This document shows, piece after piece, positions 33,856 to 42,452 of a stretch of 61,810 nt of DNA. Made by a program: the position numbers and the translations under genes. The DNA comes from Solimonas sp040754295 (GTDB lineage: Bacteria > Pseudomonadota > Gammaproteobacteria > Nevskiales > Nevskiaceae), in contig JBFMCQ010000016.1 in NCBI GenBank assembly GCA_040754295.1, positions 1 to 61,810 on the forward strand, written 5' to 3'. The notes under the pieces were generated by a model. It was given only the letters and a program-made list of their open reading frames with translations. It did not search any database and was not told the origin of the DNA. Positions within the stretch are counted from its first letter, which is position 1. Each line of letters opens with the position of its first letter.

Positions 33856-34932
33856 CTACGGTAGATGCGGGCGCGCGAGGTATTCGTGCGAGCGCATCTC
33901 GGTCAGCCGCGACTGCGTGCGCTGAAACTCGAAGCGTGATTTCTCGCCGCTGTAGAGCGCGCTCTGCTCGACTTCGGCGGCGATGATCAGCTTCACGCCG
34001 CGATCGTAGAACTCGTCGACCAGATTGATGAAGCGCCGTGCGGCGTCTTCATGGAACGTGGTCAGTTGCGGCACGCGCGACAGCAGCACGGTGTGGTGCA
34101 TGCGCGCGATTTCGATGTAGTCGGCGGCACCGCGCGGCCCTTCGCAGAGGCTGGCGAAGTCGAACCAGGCGACGCCGTCGGCGAGGCGGCGGCTGCGGAT
34201 CGCGCGGCCGTGGATCAGCAGCACTTCGTTCGCGCGGCCCGGCTCCGGCGCAATCTCGCCGAACCAGCGCTCGAGATTGGCCTCGGCGCGCGCGTCCGAC
34301 GGGCTGTGGTAGATCTCCGCATGCGTGAGCGTGCGCAGCCGGTAGTCGACGCCGCCGTCGACCTTGAGCACGTCGACATGGTTTTCGAGGATGTCGATGA
34401 ACGGCAGAAAGTTTGCGCGCTGCAGTCCGTTTTCGTAGAGCCGCTGCGGCGGGAGGTTGCTGGTCGCGATCAAGGTGACGCCGTGTGCGAACAGGCTCTC
34501 GAACAGGCGGCCGAGGATCATCGCGTCGGCGATGTCGGAAACAAAGAACTCGTCGAAGCACAGTACACGCAGCTCGCGCGCGTATTCGGCGGCGACCAGA
34601 CGCAGCGGATCGCGCTCGTCCGGGTACTTGCGGCGGCGCTCGTGCACCTCGAGCATGAAGCGGTGGAAGTGCGTGCGCAGCTTCCATGCGCTTGGCAGCG
34701 CGTCGCAGAACGCATCCATCAAGTAGGTCTTGCCGCGGCCGACGCCGCCCCACAGGTACAGTCCCTTCACCGCGGGCCATATCGGCCGCCCGAAGCCGAA
34801 GCGCCGCCGCGGCGGACTCGCCCGCAGCTCGTCGTAGACCTTCTGCAGTGCGGTCACCGCGCGCGCCTGCGCTTCGTCACGCACGAAGTCGGGGCGCTCG
34901 AGATCGCGGCGGTAGCGCTGCTGCGGCGTCAT
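33856..34932 (-). CDS. zapE: Cell division protein ZapE (AFG1-like ATPase)
   Basis: A 358-residue P-loop ATPase of the AFG1/ZapE family: Walker A LWGGVGRGKTYLMDAFCDAL, Walker B LCFDEFFVSDIADAMILGRL, LIATSNLPPQRLYENGLQR with the sensor asparagine, and the closing DAARRFINLVDEFYDRGVKL. ZapE destabilises FtsZ bundles at late division in E. coli. ATG 34932 (MTPQQRY) fits the family length; the open frame extends 60 codons further with low-complexity sequence. It follows the lactone oxidase gene by 52 bp on the same strand. Confidence 0.92.
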   Translation of the reverse strand: MTPQQRYRRDLERPDFVRDEAQARAVTALQKVYDELRASPPRRRFGFGRPIWPAVKGLYLWGGVGRGKTYLMDAFCDALPSAWKLRTHFHRFMLEVHERRRKYPDERDPLRLVAAEYARELRVLCFDEFFVSDIADAMILGRLFESLFAHGVTLIATSNLPPQRLYENGLQRANFLPFIDILENHVDVLKVDGGVDYRLRTLTHAEIYHSPSDARAEANLERWFGEIAPEPGRANEVLLIHGRAIRSRRLADGVAWFDFASLCEGPRGAADYIEIARMHHTVLLSRVPQLTTFHEDAARRFINLVDEFYDRGVKLIIAAEVEQSALYSGEKSRFEFQRTQSRLTEMRSHEYLARPHLP

Positions 34933-34984
34933 GCAGGCGGGTTTACTGCGGTGAACCGATGACGCTTGCGCACCTGACGCGTGC

Positions 34985-36307
34985 TCACCGTAGCGGCTCG
35001 CCAAAGATCCGCGCGAGATGCGGATTGAGGAACAGCCCGCGCGGGTCGCACTGCCGGCGCAGCTCGAGGAAGTCGTCGAAGCGCGGGTAGAGCTCGCGCA
35101 GCTCCGGTGCACCGAGATCGTGGCGCATGCCCCAGTGCGGGCGCCCGTCGTTGCGCTGCATCAGCTCGGAGATCGGCGCGAAGTAGCTTTCGAAGTCCAT
35201 TTCCGGATACGCGGCGACCGCGATACAGGCGCTGTCGCGCTGGTACTGCGGGGACAGCCAGTTCTCGTCGGCGGCGACGAAACGCACCTCGATCGGGAAG
35301 TGGATGCGAAACGAAAGCGCCTTGATCAGGCGATCGAGCGTGCGCAGCACCGGTGCCACACGTGCCAGCGGCAGCGAGAACTCGAGCTGCTGAAACCGGT
35401 TGCGGCGCTTGACCGCGTACGCGTCCTGCGCGCGCAGGACATCACGGCGGTCGGACAGCACGCGCGTGGCAATGCGGCCGAAGCGCTCGGCCATCATCGG
35501 CGTGCGCCGCGCGGCCTGGGCCATGCCGCGGAACAGCAGGCCGTCGGTGGTACAGCGCACGGCGCGCTGCAGCGGCGACAGCGGGCGCGGGACTTCGTGG
35601 GTGATGTCCGCGTATCGGAGCACGACGGAATCGGTGTACGGAAACCAGAAGAACTCGAGGTTGCGGTGCTCGCGCCGCAGCGCGTCGAGGCGCGTCAGTG
35701 TTTCGCCGAGTGTCGCGGCCTGGCTGCGCACTTCCAGGCGATAGTCCTCGACGCATTGCAGCTCGACGTGCGTGATCACGCCGAGCGCGCCGAGCGAGAC
35801 GACTGCTGCATGGAACAGGTCCGGCCCTTGTTGTTCCGATATCGTCTGCACCGAGCCGTCGGCGCAGACCAGGCGCAAGGCGGTGACCATCGTGGCGAGG
35901 TTGCCGAACGCCAGGCCGGTCCCGTGCGTGCCGGTTGCCAACGCACCGCCGATCGTCTGCTGATCGAAGTCCGGCGCGTTTTCGAGCGCCAGTCCGCGGT
36001 CGGCGAGCGCTTCGGCCAGCTGATCGAGCCGCGTGCCCGCGCGCACCCAGACGCACCGGCGCTCGTGGTCGGCCGACTCGATGCCGGTGAACCGGTCCAG
36101 CGACATGTGGTTGTCGTCGGTCCAGCACAGCGGCGAAAACGAGTGTCCGCTGCCGACGACGCGCAGTCGCTCGCCCTCCTCGGCGGCGCGCACGACTTCG
36201 GACTGGACCTCCTCGACGTTGACCGGGTGGGCGCAGTACGAGGGTTCGCAGTGCACGGTGCCGGACCAGTTGGTCCAGGCGCGGATACGGCGTCGGCTCA
36301 AGATCAT
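34985..36307 (-). CDS. FAD-linked D-arabinono-1,4-lactone oxidase-like enzyme
   Basis: A 440-residue VAO-type flavoprotein. The FAD domain contains VVGSGHSFSPLCWTDDNHMS and IGGALATGTHGTGLAFGNLA; the C-terminal ALO domain ends with PRFDDFLELRRQCDPRGLFL. Relatives oxidise aldonolactones with O2 or another acceptor. The usual covalent-FAD histidine position here reads GSGHSFSP, compatible with histidyl attachment. ATG 36307 was chosen over the unsupported 40-codon extension. The substrate cannot be fixed. It is between zapE and a PlsC-like gene, all on the minus strand. Confidence 0.88.
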   Translation of the reverse strand: MILSRRRIRAWTNWSGTVHCEPSYCAHPVNVEEVQSEVVRAAEEGERLRVVGSGHSFSPLCWTDDNHMSLDRFTGIESADHERRCVWVRAGTRLDQLAEALADRGLALENAPDFDQQTIGGALATGTHGTGLAFGNLATMVTALRLVCADGSVQTISEQQGPDLFHAAVVSLGALGVITHVELQCVEDYRLEVRSQAATLGETLTRLDALRREHRNLEFFWFPYTDSVVLRYADITHEVPRPLSPLQRAVRCTTDGLLFRGMAQAARRTPMMAERFGRIATRVLSDRRDVLRAQDAYAVKRRNRFQQLEFSLPLARVAPVLRTLDRLIKALSFRIHFPIEVRFVAADENWLSPQYQRDSACIAVAAYPEMDFESYFAPISELMQRNDGRPHWGMRHDLGAPELRELYPRFDDFLELRRQCDPRGLFLNPHLARIFGEPLR

Positions 36308-36347
36308 CCGGCCTTCAGTCCCCAAGTGGCCGCGCAGAATAACGGAT

Positions 36348-37097
36348 TCACACTTCAGCGTCCGCGACCGCCTGCGACAAGTGCAGGTCCGGCTCCGCGC
36401 ACAGCGCCAGCACGCGCGCACGCGCACGGTCGCGCAGCCGGGCGGCGGCGTCGCGGCCGGGGCCGTCGGCGTGCAGCGGCGGCTGCAGCTCGATGTGCAC
36501 GGCGCTCCAGCGCGGCAGTCGACGGCCGCCGCCGAGCAGCCGTCGCGTGCCGCGGATGCCCACCGGCACCACCGGCACGCCGGTGCGCGCCGCCATCAGA
36601 AACGCGCCGTTCTTGAACGGCAGCAGGCCGGGATCGGCCTTGAACGTGCCTTCGGCGAACATCGCCAGCGGCTCGCCGCGGTGCAGGCGGCGCATCAGCT
36701 GTCGCGTCAGCCGCGCGCTGCTGTGTGCGGACGCGCGGTTGACGAAGATCGCACCCATGCGGCGCAGCGTGAGCCCGACCAGCGGCCAGCTCGCCGCGCC
36801 GTCCTGCACGACGAAGCTGAAGCGCCGCGGCAGCGCCGCGGCGAGCACCAGCCCATCCAGATAGCTCGCATGATTGGCGACGACGATGCATGCCCCCGGC
36901 GGCAGCTGCTGCAGTCCGCGCACCGTCAGCGGCACGCCCATGCTCGCGAGAACCAGGCGCACACCAAAGCGCGCCAGCTCCCGCCGCACCGCCAGCGTCG
37001 GCCCGGCGATCACGATCACGCAGGCCAGCGTCGCAACGACGACGAGCACTACGCCGGCGACCGGCGCGTAAATCCAGTCGAACAGTTTCCTGAGCAT
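36348..37097 (-). CDS. 1-acyl-sn-glycerol-3-phosphate acyltransferase-like (PlsC family)
   Basis: A 249-residue membrane acyltransferase with an N-terminal hydrophobic anchor (about residues 10-35), the intact H-x4-D motif NHASYLD, the substrate-binding FAEGTFKADPGLLPFK and VPVVPVGIRGT. It would acylate lysophosphatidic acid or a related lysolipid. Unlike the two LpxL-like genes of this window, its catalytic pair is complete. It diverges from xerD with only 16 bp between the two starts, so their promoters must lie within each other's coding ends or be shared. Confidence 0.9.
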   Translation of the reverse strand: MLRKLFDWIYAPVAGVVLVVVATLACVIVIAGPTLAVRRELARFGVRLVLASMGVPLTVRGLQQLPPGACIVVANHASYLDGLVLAAALPRRFSFVVQDGAASWPLVGLTLRRMGAIFVNRASAHSSARLTRQLMRRLHRGEPLAMFAEGTFKADPGLLPFKNGAFLMAARTGVPVVPVGIRGTRRLLGGGRRLPRWSAVHIELQPPLHADGPGRDAAARLRDRARARVLALCAEPDLHLSQAVADAEV

Positions 37098-37113
37098 GCG
37101 GCATTATCCAACG

Positions 37114-38016
37114 ATGTCCGCGTCCGAGCCCACTGCCGAAGACAGCGCCGCGATCGAGCGCTTTCTCGACCGGCTTTGGCTGGAGCGGGGGTTGTCGGCG
37201 AATACGCAGGCGAGTTATCGCTCGGACCTGCGGCTGTTCGCGCGCTGGCTGGCGCCGCGCGGAGTGGCACTGGCGCAGGCGGGGGAGATGGAGATCAAGG
37301 GGTATTTCGTCGCACGGCGGCTCGGCGCGCGCTCGCAGGCGCGGCTGCTGTCGGCGCTGCGGCAGTTCTACCGGCAGCTGCACGCCGAGCGCCAGCGCGA
37401 CGATGACCCGACCGCGCGCCTCGACTCGCCGCGACTCGGCCTGCGGCTGCCCAGGACTTTGACCGAGCGCGACGTCGAGCAGCTGCTGCAGGCGCCCGAG
37501 GTCGGCCAGCCGCTGGGCCTGCGCGACCGCGCGATGCTGGAGCTGATGTACGCCAGCGGCCTGCGTGTCAGCGAGCTCGTCGGACTGCCGCGCGGCGCGG
37601 TCGATCTGCGTGTCGGCGTCGTGCAGGTCGTCGGCAAGGGCGGCAAGGAGCGCCTCGTGCCGATGGGCGAGGAGGCGATGGACTGGTTGCGCCGCTACGT
37701 GACCGAAGCGCGGCCGCAGCTGGCCGGCGCGCGCGCCGCCGACGGCCTGTTCCTGACCGCGCGCGGCCAAACGATGACGCGCCACAACTTCTGGCGGCTG
37801 ATCAAGCAGTACGCGCTGCGCGCCGGCGTCCGCGCGCCGCTGTCGCCACACACTCTGCGGCACGCGTTCGCGACCCACCTGCTCGAGCATGGCGCCGACC
37901 TGCGCGCGGTGCAGTCGCTGCTCGGCCACGCCGACCTCTCGACCACGCAGATCTACACGCACGTCGCGCGTGCACGGCTGCGCGAGCTGCATGCGCGGCA
38001 TCATCCGCGCGGATGA
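37114..38016 (+). CDS. xerD: Tyrosine recombinase XerD
   Basis: A 300-residue site-specific recombinase that resolves chromosome dimers at dif with XerC at the septum. The SAM-like N-terminal domain (ERFLDRLWLERGLSANTQAS) and the catalytic set are complete: Arg in SGLRVSEL, Lys in GKGGKE, His and Arg in PHTLRHAFATHLL, His in LGHADLSTTQIYTH, and nucleophile Tyr281. ATG 37114 fits the family; an earlier ATG at 37096 overlaps the divergent gene. It precedes dsbC, the standard gammaproteobacterial order. Confidence 0.94.
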   Translation: MSASEPTAEDSAAIERFLDRLWLERGLSANTQASYRSDLRLFARWLAPRGVALAQAGEMEIKGYFVARRLGARSQARLLSALRQFYRQLHAERQRDDDPTARLDSPRLGLRLPRTLTERDVEQLLQAPEVGQPLGLRDRAMLELMYASGLRVSELVGLPRGAVDLRVGVVQVVGKGGKERLVPMGEEAMDWLRRYVTEARPQLAGARAADGLFLTARGQTMTRHNFWRLIKQYALRAGVRAPLSPHTLRHAFATHLLEHGADLRAVQSLLGHADLSTTQIYTHVARARLRELHARHHPRG

Positions 38017-38074
38017 CGGAATTCGCGACCGACGTTGCTGTCATAATGCCGCCTCACAATCAGCTGGACACCCG

Positions 38075-38869
38075 ATGAATCTGCGCCTTTTCCTGTCCGC
38101 GGCTGCAGTTGCGGCCGTTTCGTCGACGATGGCCGCGTGCGCACCGCCGTACGACCCGAAGGCAGCGCGCACGGACGAAACCGCGCCCGGTGGCGCACGC
38201 GACGCGGGCATCGAAGCCGTGCGCGACAACATCACCCGCGTGCTGCCGCAGGTCGCGCGCGACGACGTCCGGCGCACCGAGGCGCCGGGGCTCTACGAGA
38301 TCCAGCAGGGGACCCAGTTCGCCTACGTCACCGCCGACGGTCGCTACCTGATCGAGGGCGATCTGGTCGACGTGCTCACCGGCGACAGCCTCACCGAAAA
38401 CAAGCGCAAGAGCGTGCGCATCGCGCGCCTGGCGGAGCTCGGCGAAGAGAACATGATCGTGTTCAAGCCGCAGAACGCCGATGCCGAGCACATGGTCACG
38501 GTGTTCACCGACATCGATTGCGGCTACTGCCGCAAGCTGCACCGCGAGATCGAGGAATACAACAAGCGCGGCATCGGCATCCGCTACGTGTTCTACCCCC
38601 GCACCGGGCCCAAGAGCGAGTCGTTCCGCAAGGCCGAAGCGGTCTGGTGTGCCGAAGATCGCAAGCAGGCGCTGACGCTGGCCAAGCAGGGCGCGCCGGT
38701 GGACGGCCCCGCCGACTGCCCCAACCCGGTCGCGCGGGAGTTCGAGCTCGGCGGCGAACTCGGGCTGCGCGGCACGCCGATGCTGGTGCTGCCGGATGGC
38801 GAGGTCGTCAACGGCTATGTGCCCGCCGCAGCGCTGGCCGAGCGCTTGAACGAGCGCGGGCGCGGCTGA
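38075..38869 (+). CDS. dsbC: Thiol:disulfide isomerase DsbC
   Basis: A 264-residue exported protein: signal segment (residues 1-21), N-terminal dimerisation domain (GLYEIQQGTQFAYVTADGRY) and thioredoxin-like domain with the active site CGYC (residues 149-152) in FTDIDCGYCRKLHREIEEY. The cis-proline loop is GLRGTPMLVLPDG. It shuffles wrong disulfides in periplasmic proteins. The signal ends SSTMAAC, so Cys22 could be lipidated, although Met at -3 is not a standard lipobox residue. It lies 58 bp after xerD. Confidence 0.92.
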   Translation: MNLRLFLSAAAVAAVSSTMAACAPPYDPKAARTDETAPGGARDAGIEAVRDNITRVLPQVARDDVRRTEAPGLYEIQQGTQFAYVTADGRYLIEGDLVDVLTGDSLTENKRKSVRIARLAELGEENMIVFKPQNADAEHMVTVFTDIDCGYCRKLHREIEEYNKRGIGIRYVFYPRTGPKSESFRKAEAVWCAEDRKQALTLAKQGAPVDGPADCPNPVAREFELGGELGLRGTPMLVLPDGEVVNGYVPAAALAERLNERGRG

Positions 38870-38871
38870 GT

Positions 38872-38946
38872 AGGATGCGCTTGAGCGCAGCGCATCGCTC
38901 GGCGCGGCCGGAGCTGATGCGCTGCGCCTGCGGTTCGGTGCATCCT
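38872..38946. repeat. Two-layer inverted repeat after dsbC
   Basis: AGGATGC (38872-38878) pairs with GCATCCT (38940-38946), and AGCGCATC (38889-38896) pairs with GATGCGCT (38916-38923). The element fills most of the dsbC-galE gap and resembles short dispersed palindromes of GC-rich proteobacteria. It may stop or stabilise the dsbC transcript. Confidence 0.55.
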
Positions 38947-38989
38947 GCGAAGCCGCGGTGAGAATTACTTCTTCTTTGGGGGAAGGGAG

Positions 38990-39964
38990 ATGAAGGTTCT
39001 GGTCCTCGGCGGTGCCGGTTACATCGGCGCACACATGTGCAAGCTGCTCGCAGAGCACGGCCATGCCGTCGTCGTCTGCGACGACTTCTCCACCGGGCAT
39101 CGCGGAGCCGTGCAATGGGGTGAGTGCGTCGAGGCGAGCCTCGGCGATGAGATTGCGCTCGATGGCCTGTTCGGCCGCCACCGCTTCGACGCGGTGATGC
39201 ATTTCGCCGCGCACTCGCAGGTCGGGGAGTCGGTGAGCGACCCGCTGCGCTACTACCGCAACAACGTCGGCAGCACGCTGACGCTGCTCGATGCGATGCG
39301 CCGCCGCGGCGTCCGGCGCTTCGTGTTCTCGTCCACCGCCGCGGTCTACGGCGAGCCGCAAACCAGCCCGATCGACGAACAGCACCCGACGCAGCCGCTC
39401 AACCCCTACGGTCGGACCAAGCTCGCCATCGAGCAGGCGCTCGCGGACTGCGCACAGGCCTATGGCCTGCGCGCCGTGGCACTGCGCTATTTCAACGCCG
39501 CCGGCGCCGATCCGTCCGGCTGCATCGGCGAGTCGCACCAGCCGGAGACGCACCTGATCCCGCGCCTGCTGCGCAAGGCTGCCGGAGAAGACCTCGACGT
39601 GCGGATCTTCGGCGACGATTACCCGACCGCCGACGGCACCTGCATCCGCGACTACATCCACGTCAACGACCTGGCCGATGCCCACCTCAAGGCGTTGGAG
39701 CACCTGGATGCCGCGGGCGGCTTCCAGTGCTTCAATCTGGGGAACGGGCAGGGCTACACGGTCCGGCAGGTGATCGCGGCCGTCGAAGAAGTGGTCGGGC
39801 GCCCGCTCGACATCGCCGTCGGCCCGCGGCGAGCGGGCGATCCGACGGCGCTCGTCGCCAGCAGCGCGCGCGCCAAAACGGTGCTCGGGTGGGTTCCCCG
39901 GAGCGCGGAGATGCGTACAATGATCGAAACGGCCTGGCGCTGGCATCGGCAGCCGCGGTATTGA
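38990..39964 (+). CDS. galE: UDP-glucose 4-epimerase
   Basis: A 324-residue extended SDR that interconverts UDP-glucose and UDP-galactose. It has the NAD motif GGAGYIGAHM, HFAAHSQVGESV, the catalytic SSTAAVYGEP and NPYGRTK (YxxxK), and RYFNAAGADPSG. A very strong purine-rich ribosome site (GGGGGAAGGGAG) directly precedes ATG 38990. It leads a plus-strand series with a priming glycosyl transferase, phosphomannomutase and GDP-mannose synthesis, so it probably supplies UDP-sugar for surface polysaccharide. Confidence 0.94.
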   Translation: MKVLVLGGAGYIGAHMCKLLAEHGHAVVVCDDFSTGHRGAVQWGECVEASLGDEIALDGLFGRHRFDAVMHFAAHSQVGESVSDPLRYYRNNVGSTLTLLDAMRRRGVRRFVFSSTAAVYGEPQTSPIDEQHPTQPLNPYGRTKLAIEQALADCAQAYGLRAVALRYFNAAGADPSGCIGESHQPETHLIPRLLRKAAGEDLDVRIFGDDYPTADGTCIRDYIHVNDLADAHLKALEHLDAAGGFQCFNLGNGQGYTVRQVIAAVEEVVGRPLDIAVGPRRAGDPTALVASSARAKTVLGWVPRSAEMRTMIETAWRWHRQPRY

Positions 39965-39970
39965 TGCCGG

Positions 39971-40009
39971 CCCCGACCGGGGTTGGGTCAGCGGTACCCC
40001 TTCGGGGGT
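39971..40009. terminator. Two hairpins after galE
   Basis: CCCC-GACC-GGGG (39971-39982) and ACCCC-TTCG-GGGGT (39996-40009, UUCG-type tetraloop) follow the galE stop. Neither has a T run, so termination is uncertain; they may slow polymerase or protect RNA. The rest of the 208-bp gap to the next start shows no gene. Confidence 0.4.
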
Positions 40010-40172
40010 CTGTAAACGGGTTTGGGACTGTGCCTGCATGCAGTCAATCGGGACATTGGGTGCACGCCTGCCTGGACTGCAATGGCACGGTACTGGCTAG
40101 AAAAGGTTGAGGGCGCGCGCGTGAGGATGAACCAGGGCGGCCACGAGGCTGCCGGGAACGCGGGCTGAGCCA

Positions 40173-40940
40173 GTGAAGAACGGAATCGCCGGGGGGGCAA
40201 TCGCGATTATGGATAGCGGGCGGACGCTGAAGATTGGAGAGGTGTCACAGCCAACGGCTGCAGTGTCGCTGGTCTGGCGTGCGCCACGTCCGGCGGTGCG
40301 CCGCCAGCCGAAGGTCGAGCCGGGGCCGCAGCCGCGGGTGCCGATCAAACGTGGGATCGACGTCGCCGGTGCGCTTGCGCTGGGCGTGGTGTTCTCGCCG
40401 CTGATCGCCTTGGTCATCTGTGCGCTCAAGCTCGACGGCGGTCCCGTCCTGTTCGCGCATTACCGCGTCGGCCGGGATGGCCGGCGCTTCCGCGTCTACA
40501 AGTTCCGCAGCATGGTGGTCGACGCGCAGACCGCGCTCGAGGAGCTGCTCGCTCGGCATCCGGAGCTGCGCGCGGAGTGGGAGCGCGACCACAAGCTCAG
40601 GAACGATCCGCGCGTGACGCGGCTCGGCCGTTTCCTGCGCAAGACCAGCCTCGACGAGCTGCCGCAGCTGCTCAACGTGCTCAAGGGCGAGATGAGCCTC
40701 GTCGGTCCGCGCCCGATCGAGGAAGCGGAGCTGAGCCGCTACGGCCGCGCGGTGCGCCACTATCTCGCCAGCAAGCCCGGCATCACCGGCCTCTGGCAGG
40801 TCTCCGGACGTAACGACACCGACTACGGCCGCCGGGTCGCCATGGACCGCTACTACGCGGAAAAGGGCTCCGTGCTGCTCGACCTGGGCATCCTCGCGCG
40901 CACCGTGCTCGTCGTGCTCGGGCGGCGCGGCGCATATTGA
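40173..40940 (+). CDS. Priming sugar-phosphate transferase (WbaP/small PGT type)
   Basis: A 255-residue monotopic phosphoglycosyl transferase. After an unstructured basic leader (to about residue 55) come the membrane helix VPIKRGIDVAGALALGVVFS, the catalytic RFRVYKFRSMVVDAQTALEE, RKTSLDELPQLLNVLKGEMS, VGPRPIEEAELSRY and KPGITGLWQVSGRNDTDYGR. It moves a sugar-1-phosphate to undecaprenyl phosphate, the first step of a surface polysaccharide. The multi-span N-terminal region of full WbaP enzymes is absent. GTG 40173 is used; ATG 40209 is an alternative. Confidence 0.9.
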   Translation: MKNGIAGGAIAIMDSGRTLKIGEVSQPTAAVSLVWRAPRPAVRRQPKVEPGPQPRVPIKRGIDVAGALALGVVFSPLIALVICALKLDGGPVLFAHYRVGRDGRRFRVYKFRSMVVDAQTALEELLARHPELRAEWERDHKLRNDPRVTRLGRFLRKTSLDELPQLLNVLKGEMSLVGPRPIEEAELSRYGRAVRHYLASKPGITGLWQVSGRNDTDYGRRVAMDRYYAEKGSVLLDLGILARTVLVVLGRRGAY

Positions 40941-41010
40941 GCGGGCCGAAGCCCGACCTGCAAGCCCAATCCGCGGGACGAAAAGTCGCGCTCAGAAGGT
41001 GACGGTCTCC

Positions 41011-42393
41011 ATGTCGCTGCCCTGCTTCAAAGCCTACGACATCCGCGGCCGCGTGCCCGATGAGCTCAACGAAGCCATCGCTTACCGGCTCGGGCTGGCC
41101 TATGCCGCACAGCTGAAGGCCGGGCGGGTCGCCGTGGGCCACGACATCCGCCACTCGAGCCGCCCCTTGCTGGAGGCTTTGGCGCTGGGCCTCAACGATG
41201 GCGGCGCCGAGGTGCTCGACCTGGGCCTGTGCGGCACCGAAGAGGTCTACTTCGCCGCCTTCCACGCGCGCCTCGACGGCGGCATCATGGTCACGGCCAG
41301 TCACAACCCCGCCGACTACAACGGCATGAAGCTGGTGCGCGCGGACGCGCAGCCGATTTCCGGCGACAGCGGCCTGCGCGAGCTGGAAGCCGCGGTCGCG
41401 CAATCCGGCGCAAAGCCCAGGGGCCGTCCGCGGCTGGTGCCGACGGCTCTGCGCGGCGACTACGTCCGCCACCTGCTCGCTTACGTCGACCCGCCGCGGC
41501 TCAGGCCGCTCAAGATCGTCGTCAACGCCGGCAACGGCACCGCGGGTCTCGTCGTCGACGCGCTGGCGCCGGAGCTGCCGTTCGAGCTGGTCCGTGTGCA
41601 TCACCGGCCGGATCCGGATTTCCCCAACGGCATTCCCAACCCGCTGCTGCCGGAGAACCGCAGCGCGACGGCAAACGCGGTGAAAGCACACGGCGCGGAC
41701 TTCGGCGTGGCCTGGGACGGTGACTTCGATCGCTGCTTCCTGTTCGACGAGCATGGCGGCTTCATTGAGGGCTACTACATCGTCGGGCTGCTCGCCGAGG
41801 CGATGCTCAAGCGCGAGCCGGGCGCAAAGATCATCCACGACCCGCGGCTGACCTGGAACACGATCGATATCGTGAGCGCCGCCGGCGGCGTGCCGGTGCA
41901 ATCGAAGACCGGCCATGCCTTCATCAAGGAGCGCATGCGCAAGGAAAACGCCGTCTACGGCGGCGAGATGAGCGCACACCACTACTTCCGCGACTTCGCC
42001 TACTGCGACAACGGCATGATCCCGTGGCTGCTCGTCGCGGCGTTGATCAGCGAGAAGGGCCAGCCGCTGTCGCAGCTCGTCGGCAGCCGCATGCGCAAGT
42101 TCCCGGCGAGCGGCGAGATCAACCGCAAGGTCGTCAGCATCCCCGCCGTGCTCGAGCGCATCGAAGCCCGCTATGCCGCGCACGCCCGGGTCATCGACCG
42201 CACCGACGGGCTCAGCCTCGAATTCGCCGACTGGCGCTTCAACCTGCGTGGATCGAACACCGAGCCGGTGCTGCGGCTCAACGTCGAATCGCGCGGCGAC
42301 GAGCAGCTCATGCGCGCGAAGACAGAAGAAGTCCTCGCACTGATCGAGTCCGGGCAAGGCATGTTGCCGCCCATACGGAAATCTGTATTTTGA
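41011..42393 (+). CDS. manB: Phosphomannomutase/phosphoglucomutase
   Basis: A 460-residue alpha-D-phosphohexomutase. It has the phosphoserine loop MVTASHNPADYNGMK, the metal loop AWDGDFDRCFLFDE, the sugar-binding GGEMSAHHYFRDF and the C-terminal phosphate-binding FNLRGSNTEPVLRLNVES. It supplies mannose-1-phosphate for the adjacent GDP-mannose pyrophosphorylase. ATG 41011 begins the conserved MSLPCFKAYDIRG; a GTG four codons upstream is possible. It follows the priming transferase by 70 bp. Confidence 0.93.
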   Translation: MSLPCFKAYDIRGRVPDELNEAIAYRLGLAYAAQLKAGRVAVGHDIRHSSRPLLEALALGLNDGGAEVLDLGLCGTEEVYFAAFHARLDGGIMVTASHNPADYNGMKLVRADAQPISGDSGLRELEAAVAQSGAKPRGRPRLVPTALRGDYVRHLLAYVDPPRLRPLKIVVNAGNGTAGLVVDALAPELPFELVRVHHRPDPDFPNGIPNPLLPENRSATANAVKAHGADFGVAWDGDFDRCFLFDEHGGFIEGYYIVGLLAEAMLKREPGAKIIHDPRLTWNTIDIVSAAGGVPVQSKTGHAFIKERMRKENAVYGGEMSAHHYFRDFAYCDNGMIPWLLVAALISEKGQPLSQLVGSRMRKFPASGEINRKVVSIPAVLERIEARYAAHARVIDRTDGLSLEFADWRFNLRGSNTEPVLRLNVESRGDEQLMRAKTEEVLALIESGQGMLPPIRKSVF

Positions 42394-42452
42394 GCGGATG
42401 AGGATGTTGCGCCCGTCTCAGTACACACTTCTCAAGCCGTAGCGCTGCCATC

